The notes under the pieces are model-generated. The model saw only the letters and a list, made by a program, of their open reading frames with translations, was not told the origin of the DNA and did no database searches. DNA of 64,000 bases. Source: Phycisphaerae bacterium. GTDB taxonomy: Bacteria > Planctomycetota > Phycisphaerae > Tepidisphaerales > Tepidisphaeraceae. The stretch lies in contig JAICIO010000021.1 of assembly GCA_025924315.1 (NCBI GenBank), positions 1 through 64,000 of the forward strand, in the 5' to 3' direction. Below, piece after piece: positions 45,773 through 53,673 of the stretch. How positions within the stretch are numbered: position 1 is the first letter of the stretch; the number at the start of each line of letters is the position of its first letter. The translations under genes and the position numbers were made by a program.

Positions 45773-46474
45773 ATGATTCCCGACCTGACTCACCGCAACT
45801 GCAAAGAAGAATGGATGGACGAGCCGGATGCGGATCCGCGACTGGTCGCCAAGAGCCTGCGGTACATCCGGGTCATCAATCGGATCTTCCGTTACACCCA
45901 GGCGACGCTCTCGCATCTCGAACAATTCAGCCAGCGCTGGAAACCCGGTGAGCGGATTTCGATTGTGGATCTGGCGACGGGGTCGGCGGACATTCCGCGG
46001 GCGATTTTGAAATGGGCGAATCGCCGCGGGTTTGATGTTCATGTCGTCGGCGTCGATCGGCATCCCATCATTTCCCACGAAGCCCTCGATCGGCATCACG
46101 AGTCGCGTTTGACCATCGTCCGCGCCGACGCGCTGGATCTTCCCTTTGCCGACCGGAGCTTCGACTATGTCATTACGAACATGTTTACGCATCACCTCGA
46201 CGACGACGCGGTGGTGCAACTGCTGCGGCAGATGGATCGCATCGCCCGGCGCGGGATCGTCATGGCGGACCTCGAGCGCGATCGCCGGGCGTATCGATGG
46301 ATCTCGCTCTTTACACTGCTCGCCAATCCGATGGTGCGGCACGATGCGCGCGTGAGCGTGGCGCAGGCGTTCACGCGCGACGAGGTGCTGCAGCTGCGCG
46401 ATCGCGCGGGCGTGGGATACACACACTATCACCCGCACTTCGCTTATCGCTTTGTGCTGGCGGGCGAGAAGTGA
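45773..46474 (+). CDS. class I SAM-dependent methyltransferase
   Basis: 233 residues. SAM-binding motif I is SIVDLATGSADIPRAIL, the acidic residue after strand 2 is in VVGVDRHP, and VRADALDLPFADRSFDYVITNM follows. The N-terminus (MIPDLTHRNCKEEWMDE, DPRLVAKSLRYIRVINRIF) resembles small-molecule methyltransferases found with type III polyketide synthases, but no such synthase is nearby. Start at 45773 avoids the repeat-derived upstream extension. Substrate unknown. Confidence 0.82.
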   Translation: MIPDLTHRNCKEEWMDEPDADPRLVAKSLRYIRVINRIFRYTQATLSHLEQFSQRWKPGERISIVDLATGSADIPRAILKWANRRGFDVHVVGVDRHPIISHEALDRHHESRLTIVRADALDLPFADRSFDYVITNMFTHHLDDDAVVQLLRQMDRIARRGIVMADLERDRRAYRWISLFTLLANPMVRHDARVSVAQAFTRDEVLQLRDRAGVGYTHYHPHFAYRFVLAGEK

Positions 46475-46668
46475 TCCTGCAGATCCCGTCTGGTCTCTGG
46501 GCCGGCAATGTTCGTGCTGACGGGGAGAAGCGAACTATAGCGGTTGTGCGACCGTAATCTCTGCAACAGGAATGGCGGGTTGGCAATTTTTGGCATTGAG
46601 AATGATCGGCGATGACCGATAATTCTTATGGGCTAATGGGACGAGTGTGCCGGGAGAGGACATTCGTC

Positions 46669-47076
46669 ATGCGGATGTTTTCAACCAACTTAAATTCCGT
46701 CGCGCGCCGGGCGCAAGGCTTCGGCGAAGTCGCTTCGCGTCGTGTGCTGTGGGTTCCGCTGCTCGTCGGCGGCCTGCTCGCGGCAGTGCTCACCACGCGG
46801 CGGAGACTTTCATTTCGCCCAAGCGAATCGCCGCAATCCGACGACACGGGCCTGGCGCGTCTGCGCGATGCCATCCTCGGCAACAAAAAGAGCGCCGTCG
46901 CGTCAGTCTTCGGCGCGCCACCCGCGACCGCGGGTGGATTTGCGAGCGGACACTATCACCAGGCCGACACGTGGTATTACCCGCTCAATCAGGTAGAGAA
47001 GAGTGCGATGGTGATCCAGTTCGAAAACGGCATCGCCCGCGACGCCCACTTCATCCTCGCGCCGCAACTGGACTAG
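46669..47076 (+). CDS. small membrane-anchored protein of unknown function
   Basis: 135 residues; one hydrophobic segment (VLWVPLLVGGLLAAVL), then a soluble C-terminus (LRDAILGNKKSAVASVFGAP, TWYYPLNQ, MVIQFENGIARDAHF) that loosely recalls the SmpA/BamE fold. Start set at 46669, where GGGAGAGGA lies eight bases upstream. A family B repeat follows the stop. Confidence 0.68.
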   Translation: MRMFSTNLNSVARRAQGFGEVASRRVLWVPLLVGGLLAAVLTTRRRLSFRPSESPQSDDTGLARLRDAILGNKKSAVASVFGAPPATAGGFASGHYHQADTWYYPLNQVEKSAMVIQFENGIARDAHFILAPQLD

Positions 47077-47078
47077 AA

Positions 47079-47157
47079 CATGTGGCACAGCCGCCCTCGG
47101 CTGTATTCGGTGCGCGAGCAGAAGCACAGTCCCGGCGCGCCGGGACTGTGCCACATG
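47079..47157. repeat. family B hybrid repeat (two different arm types)
   Basis: Left arm TGTGGCACAGCCGCCCTCGG is standard family B. The right arm, CACAGTCCCGGCGCGCCGGG ACTGTGCCACA, has the same outer bases but a different core, so the two arms pair only at their ends. Confidence 0.82.
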
Positions 47158-47164
47158 CTGTTCG

Positions 47165-47626
47165 TTACTCGAGCCCGCCGACGATTCCCGTTACGAAGAC
47201 GTCCAAATACTTCGAGATGAACAGATCGACGGCGCGCACCGTGTCGAGGTGATTCATGCCCCACACCGCGCAGCGCGGGTCGCTCATCTCCAGATCCATC
47301 TGCACGACGAGCGTGTTCTCGATCGCGACGATGGTTTGCAGCTCTTTGGCCCACGCGGCTGAGAGGGCGTTCACGCCGGGCCCGCCGATGCTGATCGTGG
47401 GGCGCGACTGCACGTTTTCGTCTTCACTGTTGAGGTAATAGACGTCGCTGATGACGGTGGGGATGATCGGGGGAAGCTCGCCGGGTTCGGTCGGCGGAAG
47501 TTGTGCGCTCAACCGCGACTTGAGTTCCTGTTCGATGCGATAGGCGAGCGGACGATCGCCGAGCTCGGCGTTCAGCTGCACGCCGGTGACGATCCAGATC
47601 AGTCGGTCAACATCGACATCGGGCAT
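47165..47626 (-). CDS. protein of unknown function
   Basis: 153 residues, no signal peptide or membrane segment. Alpha/beta composition with a proline-rich stretch (LPPTEPGELPPIIPTV) and a C-terminus rich in hydrophobic residues (AVDLFISKYLDVFVTGIVGG). ATG start. No family recognised; coding looks real from codon use and its fit between the repeat and the HEAT gene. Confidence 0.6.
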   Translation of the reverse strand: MPDVDVDRLIWIVTGVQLNAELGDRPLAYRIEQELKSRLSAQLPPTEPGELPPIIPTVISDVYYLNSEDENVQSRPTISIGGPGVNALSAAWAKELQTIVAIENTLVVQMDLEMSDPRCAVWGMNHLDTVRAVDLFISKYLDVFVTGIVGGLE

Positions 47627-47663
47627 GGCGATCCATCTTCGGGCAGTCCATGTTCACGCAATG

Positions 47664-49886
47664 CTATTCTGCGGCGCCAGCCGTCGTATTGGGAACGACG
47701 CTTCCTGCCGAGCGCGGCGTGGAATCGGAGCTGGGACTTTTGCCTTTGTCGGCGAGCTGCTTGCGCGCCGCATCTTCCACTTCGCGAAGCTGCTGTTGAA
47801 ACTTCGGCGCGAGCGGCGGATCGATCGTTCCAGCCTGCTTGATCACGTCCAGCGCCGACTGGGGGTCATTATCCTTGTTCAGCCGCTCGGCCTCATCGCG
47901 GAACGAAGAGCCGACGATGTCCTGGAACTCGTTGTTCTTCTTGAGCAGATCGCTCGCGAACTTGGCGGCCTCCGGATACTGCTTGCTCTTGAGCAATGCC
48001 TCGGTGGTGTTGTGCACCAACCGTTCCTTGACAATACCCGTGTCGTTTTCGTGCGCGCCCAGCGCCTGCTGGTAGTAGATCGCGGCGGCCTTCCAATCCT
48101 TCAGGTCGGCGGAGACCTGTCCGAGGTTTTCGCGTGTTGAAGCGAGGCCATCGACGTTGTGCTGGCTAAGCTGCTTGTCCGCGAGCTGGGTGAGGATCAG
48201 AAGCCGCTGGTTCGGATCTTTGCTGAATCGGTCCGCATAGCCCTGGAGCTTAGGGGGCTCCATCTGCGGCAGGAGGCTCTGGAAGACCTTCCACGCTTCT
48301 CCACGGACGGATTCGTCGGGATCCTGATCGACGCGGTTGGCGATCGCATCGGCATTCTCGACGCTCGCAACCTTGCCCATCGCCAGCACTGCTTCGAGAC
48401 GAATCGCGCTCTGCTGGTCGGTGAGTGACGGGACGATCATGTCGGCCGTCTTCGGGTCGCCGATCTCGCCGAGGCCTTTGAGCGCGGCGCGGCGAACGCG
48501 GACGGACTCATTCAGATTGAGCAGCCCCTGGAACGTGCGGATGAGATCGTGCTGCCGCAGGGTGGCCATCGCCTCGACGAGCGATTCGCGAAGCTCCTGC
48601 GCTCCGGTTTTGCCCTCGGTCTTCTGCAGAACGTCATTGAGCCGCGCGGCGGTTTGGCTGGCGAGGTTGGGGTTGTCGTCACGAAGTTTTGGGCCGAGTT
48701 CCTTGAGCGCGTCAGCGGCGGCCCGTGCGACCGCGAAGCTGTCATCGTTCACGACATTCAGCAGCGGGGGCACGGCTTTGAGATCGCGAATCGGGCCGAG
48801 CGCGGTGGCGATGGCGGCGCGAACGTCAGGATCGGTCTCCTGGGCGAGCTGCGAGAGAAGCGGTTGCAGGGCGGCGGGGTCATTCAGTGCGCCGAGCGTC
48901 TTGGCGACCTGCAAGCGAACGTTGGTCGCGCTGTCGCCGACCATCTTGCGAAGTTCTTCCTGAACCTCCGGCGGAATCACGCGCGCGTCGATGATCTTGT
49001 CCTCGAACACCAACCGCGCGCCGACCTCGCGCACTTCGGGCTTGGTATTTCGCAGGTAGCGCAGGACCATTTCTTTTTTCTGGGCATCGGGGGCGGCGAC
49101 GTAAGCGTCCTTCAGCAGCGCGTAGACTTCGCTGCTCAGGGCAAGGTAGCGCGCCTTGAGCTGATCGAACGCGGCGACGCGGCTCGAAAGGATGTCGTTG
49201 CGGAAATCGTTGTCGTTCTTTCCGCTGTTCGCCTGCCACCAGCGTTCCCAGCGTTGCAGATCGCGGCCGTTCTCGGTCAGGCCGGTCATGGTGACCAGCG
49301 CATCGGCGGCGGCATTGATGATCGCCTGGTTCTCGTCGCGGCTGCGCGTGGTATCGATGAGGAACTCGGCGGCGCGCTTCTCGACCAGCGTTCCGATGGC
49401 GCGAATGACCGGGATGCGTGCCCACTCGTAACGATTGCGCGCCTGGGCGATGTTGATCAGGCGCGTCAGGACGCCAGGCTGGTCTTTATAATTCGCCAAG
49501 GCCTTGGCCGCCGCGTCGGCAAGCGGCTGGCTGTCCATCATCGCGAAGAGCGGATCGACGGCTTGCGGATCGGGATGAGTCGCCTCGGCCAGCGCCTTGG
49601 CCATCGAAAGCTGCGCTGCGGGATTTCCGAGGTCGCGAAGGGAGTTGATGACGGCTTGGCGCGCTTCGGGGGTCGCGCGCGAAGCGATTCGGCGGGCGGC
49701 CTCGTCGCGCTGCTTTTCGTTGTCGGGATCCTGATTGTTCAGCGTGGTGATGAGCGTGCTGAGGTCGTCCGCCTGAGGCGCCGCGGAGCGCGAGGCATCC
49801 TGGGCATAAGCGCGGGGCGGGGCGACCGCGGTCACAACCGCGAGAACCAGAACCGCCCCGAGACCAAGCCTGCTGCCGAACGCCAT
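47664..49886 (-). CDS. exported HEAT-repeat and TPR-like protein
   Basis: About 740 residues. Signal peptide (GAVLVLAVVTAVAPPRAYAQ), then at least eight HEAT-type helical pairs (for example VRLQVAKTLGALNDPAALQP, VRRAALKGLGEIGDPKTAD) and a C-terminal TPR-like part (WKAAAIYYQQALGAHENDTG). Ends in a Ser/Thr/Gly-rich tail. Start at the ATG at 49886 or a TTG at 49913; neither has an SD. A scaffold or adaptor in the envelope is plausible; no catalytic motif seen. Confidence 0.8.
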   Translation of the reverse strand: MAFGSRLGLGAVLVLAVVTAVAPPRAYAQDASRSAAPQADDLSTLITTLNNQDPDNEKQRDEAARRIASRATPEARQAVINSLRDLGNPAAQLSMAKALAEATHPDPQAVDPLFAMMDSQPLADAAAKALANYKDQPGVLTRLINIAQARNRYEWARIPVIRAIGTLVEKRAAEFLIDTTRSRDENQAIINAAADALVTMTGLTENGRDLQRWERWWQANSGKNDNDFRNDILSSRVAAFDQLKARYLALSSEVYALLKDAYVAAPDAQKKEMVLRYLRNTKPEVREVGARLVFEDKIIDARVIPPEVQEELRKMVGDSATNVRLQVAKTLGALNDPAALQPLLSQLAQETDPDVRAAIATALGPIRDLKAVPPLLNVVNDDSFAVARAAADALKELGPKLRDDNPNLASQTAARLNDVLQKTEGKTGAQELRESLVEAMATLRQHDLIRTFQGLLNLNESVRVRRAALKGLGEIGDPKTADMIVPSLTDQQSAIRLEAVLAMGKVASVENADAIANRVDQDPDESVRGEAWKVFQSLLPQMEPPKLQGYADRFSKDPNQRLLILTQLADKQLSQHNVDGLASTRENLGQVSADLKDWKAAAIYYQQALGAHENDTGIVKERLVHNTTEALLKSKQYPEAAKFASDLLKKNNEFQDIVGSSFRDEAERLNKDNDPQSALDVIKQAGTIDPPLAPKFQQQLREVEDAARKQLADKGKSPSSDSTPRSAGSVVPNTTAGAAE

Positions 49887-50115
49887 GCCGAAGCCCAAGC
49901 CGCCTAATGCCAAATGTCCGGAAGATGATAGGAACCGCTCCGGCGGCCGCTCCTTCCGGCGGGGGGCGCCGCTTGATCGGCGCTCCGTGCCCGTAGAATC
50001 TCCGTTTCCCGCCCCATGTGCCCGCGGGTGCGCGCAACTTACCCTAATTTATATCGCCCGCAAAGTCCTACGGATGAAGGAGAACGGTGATTTGAGAGTG
50101 AAAAGATTTTGACGG

Positions 50116-50348
50116 AAGTCAGAAGCCAGAAGCCAGAAGCCAGAAGCCAGGAGCCAGAAGCCAGGAGCCAGAAGCCAGGAGCCAGGAGCCAGGAGCCAGA
50201 CGGGAAAATGCGCCAGACCAGACGGACGTGTCATTCTGAGCGGAGCGAAGAATCTCCGGATCGACAGCCGCTTCCGATATCGAGATCCTTCGCTGGCGCT
50301 CAGGATGACATCGCGCGCGACTTCTGGCTTCTGGCTTCTGACTTCTCT
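50116..50348. repeat. family I inverted repeat (7-nt units) enclosing family J
   Basis: The left arm is about 11 tandem units of CCAGAAG or CCAGGAG (50116-50200). The right arm is TTCTGGCTTCTGGCTTCTGA (50318-50348). Between them lies a complete family J element. Confidence 0.9.
50230..50311. repeat. family J inverted repeat (nested)
   Basis: GTCATTCTGAGCGGAGCGAA GAATCTC, then GAGATCCTTCGCTGGCGCTC AGGATGAC. A second copy at 56017-56099 is not nested. Confidence 0.88.
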
Positions 50349-50361
50349 CCTCAGCCCCCTT

Positions 50362-50391
50362 TTCAACTTGCAACCCTTCCCCGCGTATTAT
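50362..50391 (+). promoter_or_regulatory. weak candidate promoter of the TPR gene
   Basis: TTCAAC and TATTAT separated by 18 nt, 55 nt before the start at 50446. Poor -35 match; by eye. Confidence 0.25.
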
Positions 50392-50445
50392 TACAGTACG
50401 TCCGTAAATGGAGTTGCCAGGCCGTTTCCTTCCGAGTCGCCTTCG

Positions 50446-51789
50446 ATGGAAACCAACGATTGGAACGACGCAGAACGCCGGGTCGAACGAGCTCAAGAGC
50501 TCTTCGAACAGCGCAAGTGGCAGGAAGCCCTCGAGGAGCTCCGCGCCGCCACGTCGATCAATCCCTACAACGCCGCCTGGTACTTCAATATCGGACTGAC
50601 GCTCGACGAGATGGGCCGCGCCAACGAAGCGATCGACGCTTATCGCCAGGCGCTGGAGATCGAGCCGGATGACGTGCAGGCTTTGCATCATCTCGGCGTC
50701 GATCTGCACCAGATCGGCCAGTTCGAGCCAGCCCTTCAGGCGTTCGAGAAGATCGAGACGATCGAGCCGACCTTCGAGGCCGCCTACTGCAGTCGCATCA
50801 TCACTCACACCGAACTGGGCGAGCACGATCGGGCGGAGGAAATCTTCTACCTTGCGCGGCTCTACAAAGAGCACTGCCCCCACTGCTACTACAACATCGG
50901 CGTGAGCCTTTTTGCGCGGAAAATGTACGACAAGGCGATCTTCTGCTGGCAACAGACGCTCGATCTGCAAGGTTCGTATTCGCACGTGCACGTCCGAATC
51001 GCCGAGGCGCTGTGCAAGAAGGGCCAGCTCGAGCAGGCTCGACGGCAGTATCTGCTGGCGCTGCGGCAGGCGCCGGGCGATCTGACAACGTTGCTCGACC
51101 TGTCGGACCTGCTGATTCGTATGCGCCGGCTCGATGAGGCCGGAGAAAAGATCCGCCGGGCGATTGAGCTTTCGCCGGAAGATCCAGCCGGTCACTACTG
51201 CCACGGTCAATGGCTTCTCCGCTGCGGGATGGACGACGAGGCCATCGGGGCGCTTCAGCGCGCCCTCGTGCTCGATCCGACCTTTCCCGGCGCGCACCTT
51301 CGTCTCGGCGAGGTCTACCACCTGCGCGGCGAGATCAACGAGACGCGTCGGCATCTCCGCGCCGAGCTGCTACTTCGCCCCGAGAATCCAAAAGCGCTGA
51401 TGGAGCTGGCGAACCTGCTGACCGACATTGGCGAAATTCGTCACGCCGCCGCGTGCTTGAAGCGCCTCGTCCAGCTCGATCCCGACAGCAGCAGCGCCTG
51501 GCAAAACCTCGGCGTCGCGCATTTCATGCGCAACCGCTTCGGCGAAGGCATCGCCGCGTGCCAGGAAGCGTTGCGCCAAGACCCGCACAATCTGATGGCC
51601 GCGCACAACCTCGCGATGGCGCTGGGCCAGCTTCGCCAGTACGAAGAAGCCCTCGCCTGCGTCCGCGCGGCGATGGCGATCGACCCGAAACATCCACGCC
51701 TGCAGAACCTCGAGTTTCGCCTGCGCATCCAGCGCTGGCGGTTCAAGCTCTTCACCGGCCTGCGAAAAGCGCTGCGCTTCGGCTTATAG
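50446..51789 (+). CDS. cytoplasmic TPR protein
   Basis: 447 residues made of about ten tetratricopeptide repeats (for example AWYFNIGLTLDEMGRANEAI, PEDPAGHYCHGQWLLRCGMD). No signal peptide or catalytic domain. Start at the ATG at 50446; a longer frame would translate the family I/J repeats. Likely a protein-interaction scaffold; partner unknown. Confidence 0.85.
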   Translation: METNDWNDAERRVERAQELFEQRKWQEALEELRAATSINPYNAAWYFNIGLTLDEMGRANEAIDAYRQALEIEPDDVQALHHLGVDLHQIGQFEPALQAFEKIETIEPTFEAAYCSRIITHTELGEHDRAEEIFYLARLYKEHCPHCYYNIGVSLFARKMYDKAIFCWQQTLDLQGSYSHVHVRIAEALCKKGQLEQARRQYLLALRQAPGDLTTLLDLSDLLIRMRRLDEAGEKIRRAIELSPEDPAGHYCHGQWLLRCGMDDEAIGALQRALVLDPTFPGAHLRLGEVYHLRGEINETRRHLRAELLLRPENPKALMELANLLTDIGEIRHAAACLKRLVQLDPDSSSAWQNLGVAHFMRNRFGEGIAACQEALRQDPHNLMAAHNLAMALGQLRQYEEALACVRAAMAIDPKHPRLQNLEFRLRIQRWRFKLFTGLRKALRFGL

Positions 51790-51836
51790 TTAGTTTTTCC
51801 TAACATTTTGTTCGCGCTCGTGCTATCCTTAATGGC

Positions 51837-52655
51837 ATGAAAGCCAGGTTCTGGGGATGGAGCATCCTTGCGCTGATCGGATTTGGCGCCGGCGCGATCG
51901 GCGCCGCTTTCGCGCTTGGATTTCAGGACTTCTCCGGCTTTCTGTGGGAAGTTCCGGTTTACGCACTCGCCGCCGCGATCTGTGCCGCTGCGGGGCTCGC
52001 GCTTGCGATTCAGCGCTCACGGCGGCCCAGGCTCAACGCACTGTCTGTCGCCGCGGCAGCGACCCTTTGGGTCATTTTCATTCTGGCGCTCTTCAACATC
52101 CAGGTGAGCTTTCCCCTCGATCATTGGTACCAGCACGGGTTGAACGCCCTGCTGGCGCTCATCTCAATCTTTGGAATGTGGGCCGCGGCGGCGCTGCCCC
52201 TGTTTGCATTTGAACCGTCAACCGCTCTGCTGCGGCGTTTTCGTCGCGCGGCGCTCCTGCTCTGCACGCTGCTGGCAGTGGCATGGCTCGGCTATTACGT
52301 CGACGACACGTACTTGTCAGGGAGCGACAAGTTCATCCGCGTGGCGCTGATGTTCTCAAGCGTGGCGTCCCTCGTCAGCGTGCTCTGCTTAGTGGGCGGA
52401 CTGTATGTTGTGCCCGCAAGCGCGCCACAACCTATCCAGATCAGTAAAGCGTTCTGTCCTCGATGCGGATCGGTCTGCGATTCGATCGAAATGGGCCACT
52501 GCACCTGCGCGCAGTGCCACTTGCCAATCGAGCTCGACCGCCGCGAACCGCGCTGCGCCTGCGGCTATCTGCTGATGAACCTCAACGGCACGACTTGCCC
52601 CGAATGCGGCAAGCCATTCAGGGCGCGGATTCGCTACGAGCTGACCAGCGTTTGA
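51837..52655 (+). CDS. membrane protein with C-terminal zinc ribbons
   Basis: 272 residues: about six hydrophobic segments in the first 200 residues, then cysteine pairs CPRCGSVCDS, CTCAQCHLP, CACGYLLMNL and CPECGKPF, suggesting two zinc ribbons. The CxCGYxLxxL...CPECG pattern recurs in the gene at 55408. ATG start. Function unknown. Confidence 0.78.
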   Translation: MKARFWGWSILALIGFGAGAIGAAFALGFQDFSGFLWEVPVYALAAAICAAAGLALAIQRSRRPRLNALSVAAAATLWVIFILALFNIQVSFPLDHWYQHGLNALLALISIFGMWAAAALPLFAFEPSTALLRRFRRAALLLCTLLAVAWLGYYVDDTYLSGSDKFIRVALMFSSVASLVSVLCLVGGLYVVPASAPQPIQISKAFCPRCGSVCDSIEMGHCTCAQCHLPIELDRREPRCACGYLLMNLNGTTCPECGKPFRARIRYELTSV

Positions 52656-52664
52656 GAGGGAAAC

Positions 52665-52749
52665 CAACCCGCGGTCCTTCGGACCGCCGCTAAATAACGG
52701 ATGAGGTCGATTGCAAATAGTTAGCGGCGGAGCGCAGCTCCGCGGGTTC
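52665..52749. repeat. inverted repeat, family O
   Basis: AACCCGCGGTCCTTCGGACC GCCGCTAA on the left; TTAGCGGCGGAGCGCAGCTC CGCGGGTT on the right, about 22 nt apart. The arms share outer ends but have different internal palindromes. Confidence 0.85.
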
Positions 52750-52763
52750 TAGCAACGAGCCGG

Positions 52764-53027
52764 TCACACCCCGCGCAGCTCGCGCTCAGCGCGGACCCAG
52801 TTGTCGTGCTCGCTGCCGCCCTGGCCCGATTGCCAGATCTCATACGCGCGGATCGAGATCTGCTCGAAGGTCGGCTCGGCCTTTGGCGCGCCGGAGGCGG
52901 ACTTGGTCTTCGCCTTCGGCACGCTCGTATTGCGCACGGGCGAGCTGCCGGCCTTCGGCTTCTTGGGAACCGGGCTGCGGCGGACGGGGGTGCTCTTCTT
53001 TGCAGACGACGTTGGCTTTTTGGCCAT
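52764..53027 (-). CDS. DUF2934 protein with a lysine-rich N-terminus
   Basis: 87 residues. The first 45 are Lys/Pro/Ser/Ala-rich (MAKKPTSSAKKSTPVRR), histone-H1-like. The C-terminal DUF2934 motif reads ISIRAYEIWQSGQGGSEHDN then WVRAERELRGV. AGAAGGAG lies eight bases before the ATG. The basic tail suggests nucleic-acid binding, but the role is unknown. Confidence 0.82.
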   Translation of the reverse strand: MAKKPTSSAKKSTPVRRSPVPKKPKAGSSPVRNTSVPKAKTKSASGAPKAEPTFEQISIRAYEIWQSGQGGSEHDNWVRAERELRGV

Positions 53028-53094
53028 GTTGATATGCTCCTTCTAACGTCCCAGAGCACGGTGTATCAGATCGGCCCCCCAGCATCAAGCAATT

Positions 53095-53673
53095 GTGAAT
53101 TTGCGCAACTCGATCGAGCGCATCATTAACATCGAAGGCCTGGCAGATGGGAGCAATGGGTTGAAGGACGGCTTGCAGAGCCTGCTGGACCGCGACGGGG
53201 CGAGGCTGTTCGCCCTCCTGACCCGGCTAACCCTGCGCCAGGAGGTCGCCCATGACCTCTTCCAGCAGCTGTTCCTGCAATTGGCGGGCTCCGATGGCTT
53301 TCGACGAGCCGCCAACCCGACCGCGTATGCCACCAGAGCCGCGATCAACCTCGCCTTCGCATGGCGACGCAATCGGCGGACGCACGAGTCGATGCAGACC
53401 GAACCGGTGGATTCGCCCATCGATCCGCTCGACCGCCTGATCGACGCCGAGCAGATCGATCAGACGCTCGGCGCGTTGCAGGACCTTTCCGAGTTCACGC
53501 GCGAGGCGATGGTGCTGCGGTTCATCGAGGACCTTTCGTACGACGACTGCGCCGCCCGAATGAACAAGACGGCTCATCAGGTGCGAGCGCTGTGTCACGC
53601 CGGAATCCGGCAACTTCGCGAGCGCCTCGCGCCGAAAGAGATCGAGCCGCTCAGGCAGGTGCCTCATGAATAG
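53095..53673 (+). CDS. RNA polymerase sigma factor, ECF type
   Basis: 192 residues. Region 2 is LFALLTRLTLRQEVAHDLFQ and nearby; region 4 helix-turn-helix is LSYDDCAARMNKTAHQVRAL. The linker is acidic and short, as in ECF factors. GTG start (53095) is the only good candidate and has no SD. Overlaps the next gene by eight bases, which implies joint expression. Target promoters unknown. Confidence 0.85.
   Translation: MNLRNSIERIINIEGLADGSNGLKDGLQSLLDRDGARLFALLTRLTLRQEVAHDLFQQLFLQLAGSDGFRRAANPTAYATRAAINLAFAWRRNRRTHESMQTEPVDSPIDPLDRLIDAEQIDQTLGALQDLSEFTREAMVLRFIEDLSYDDCAARMNKTAHQVRALCHAGIRQLRERLAPKEIEPLRQVPHE

Larger units (their letters stand above)
49887..50445. other. 559-bp gene-free region filled mainly by nested repeats
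   Basis: The divergent space between the HEAT and TPR genes holds the family I repeat pair (50116-50348), with a family J element inside it. The first 200 bases (49887-50100) show no gene or clear structure. Confidence 0.8.

Noticed and set aside
50116-50200. Tandem repeat resembling a CRISPR array
   Set aside because: Units are 7 nt with no spacers, and the arm has an inverted partner at 50318; no cas genes are nearby.
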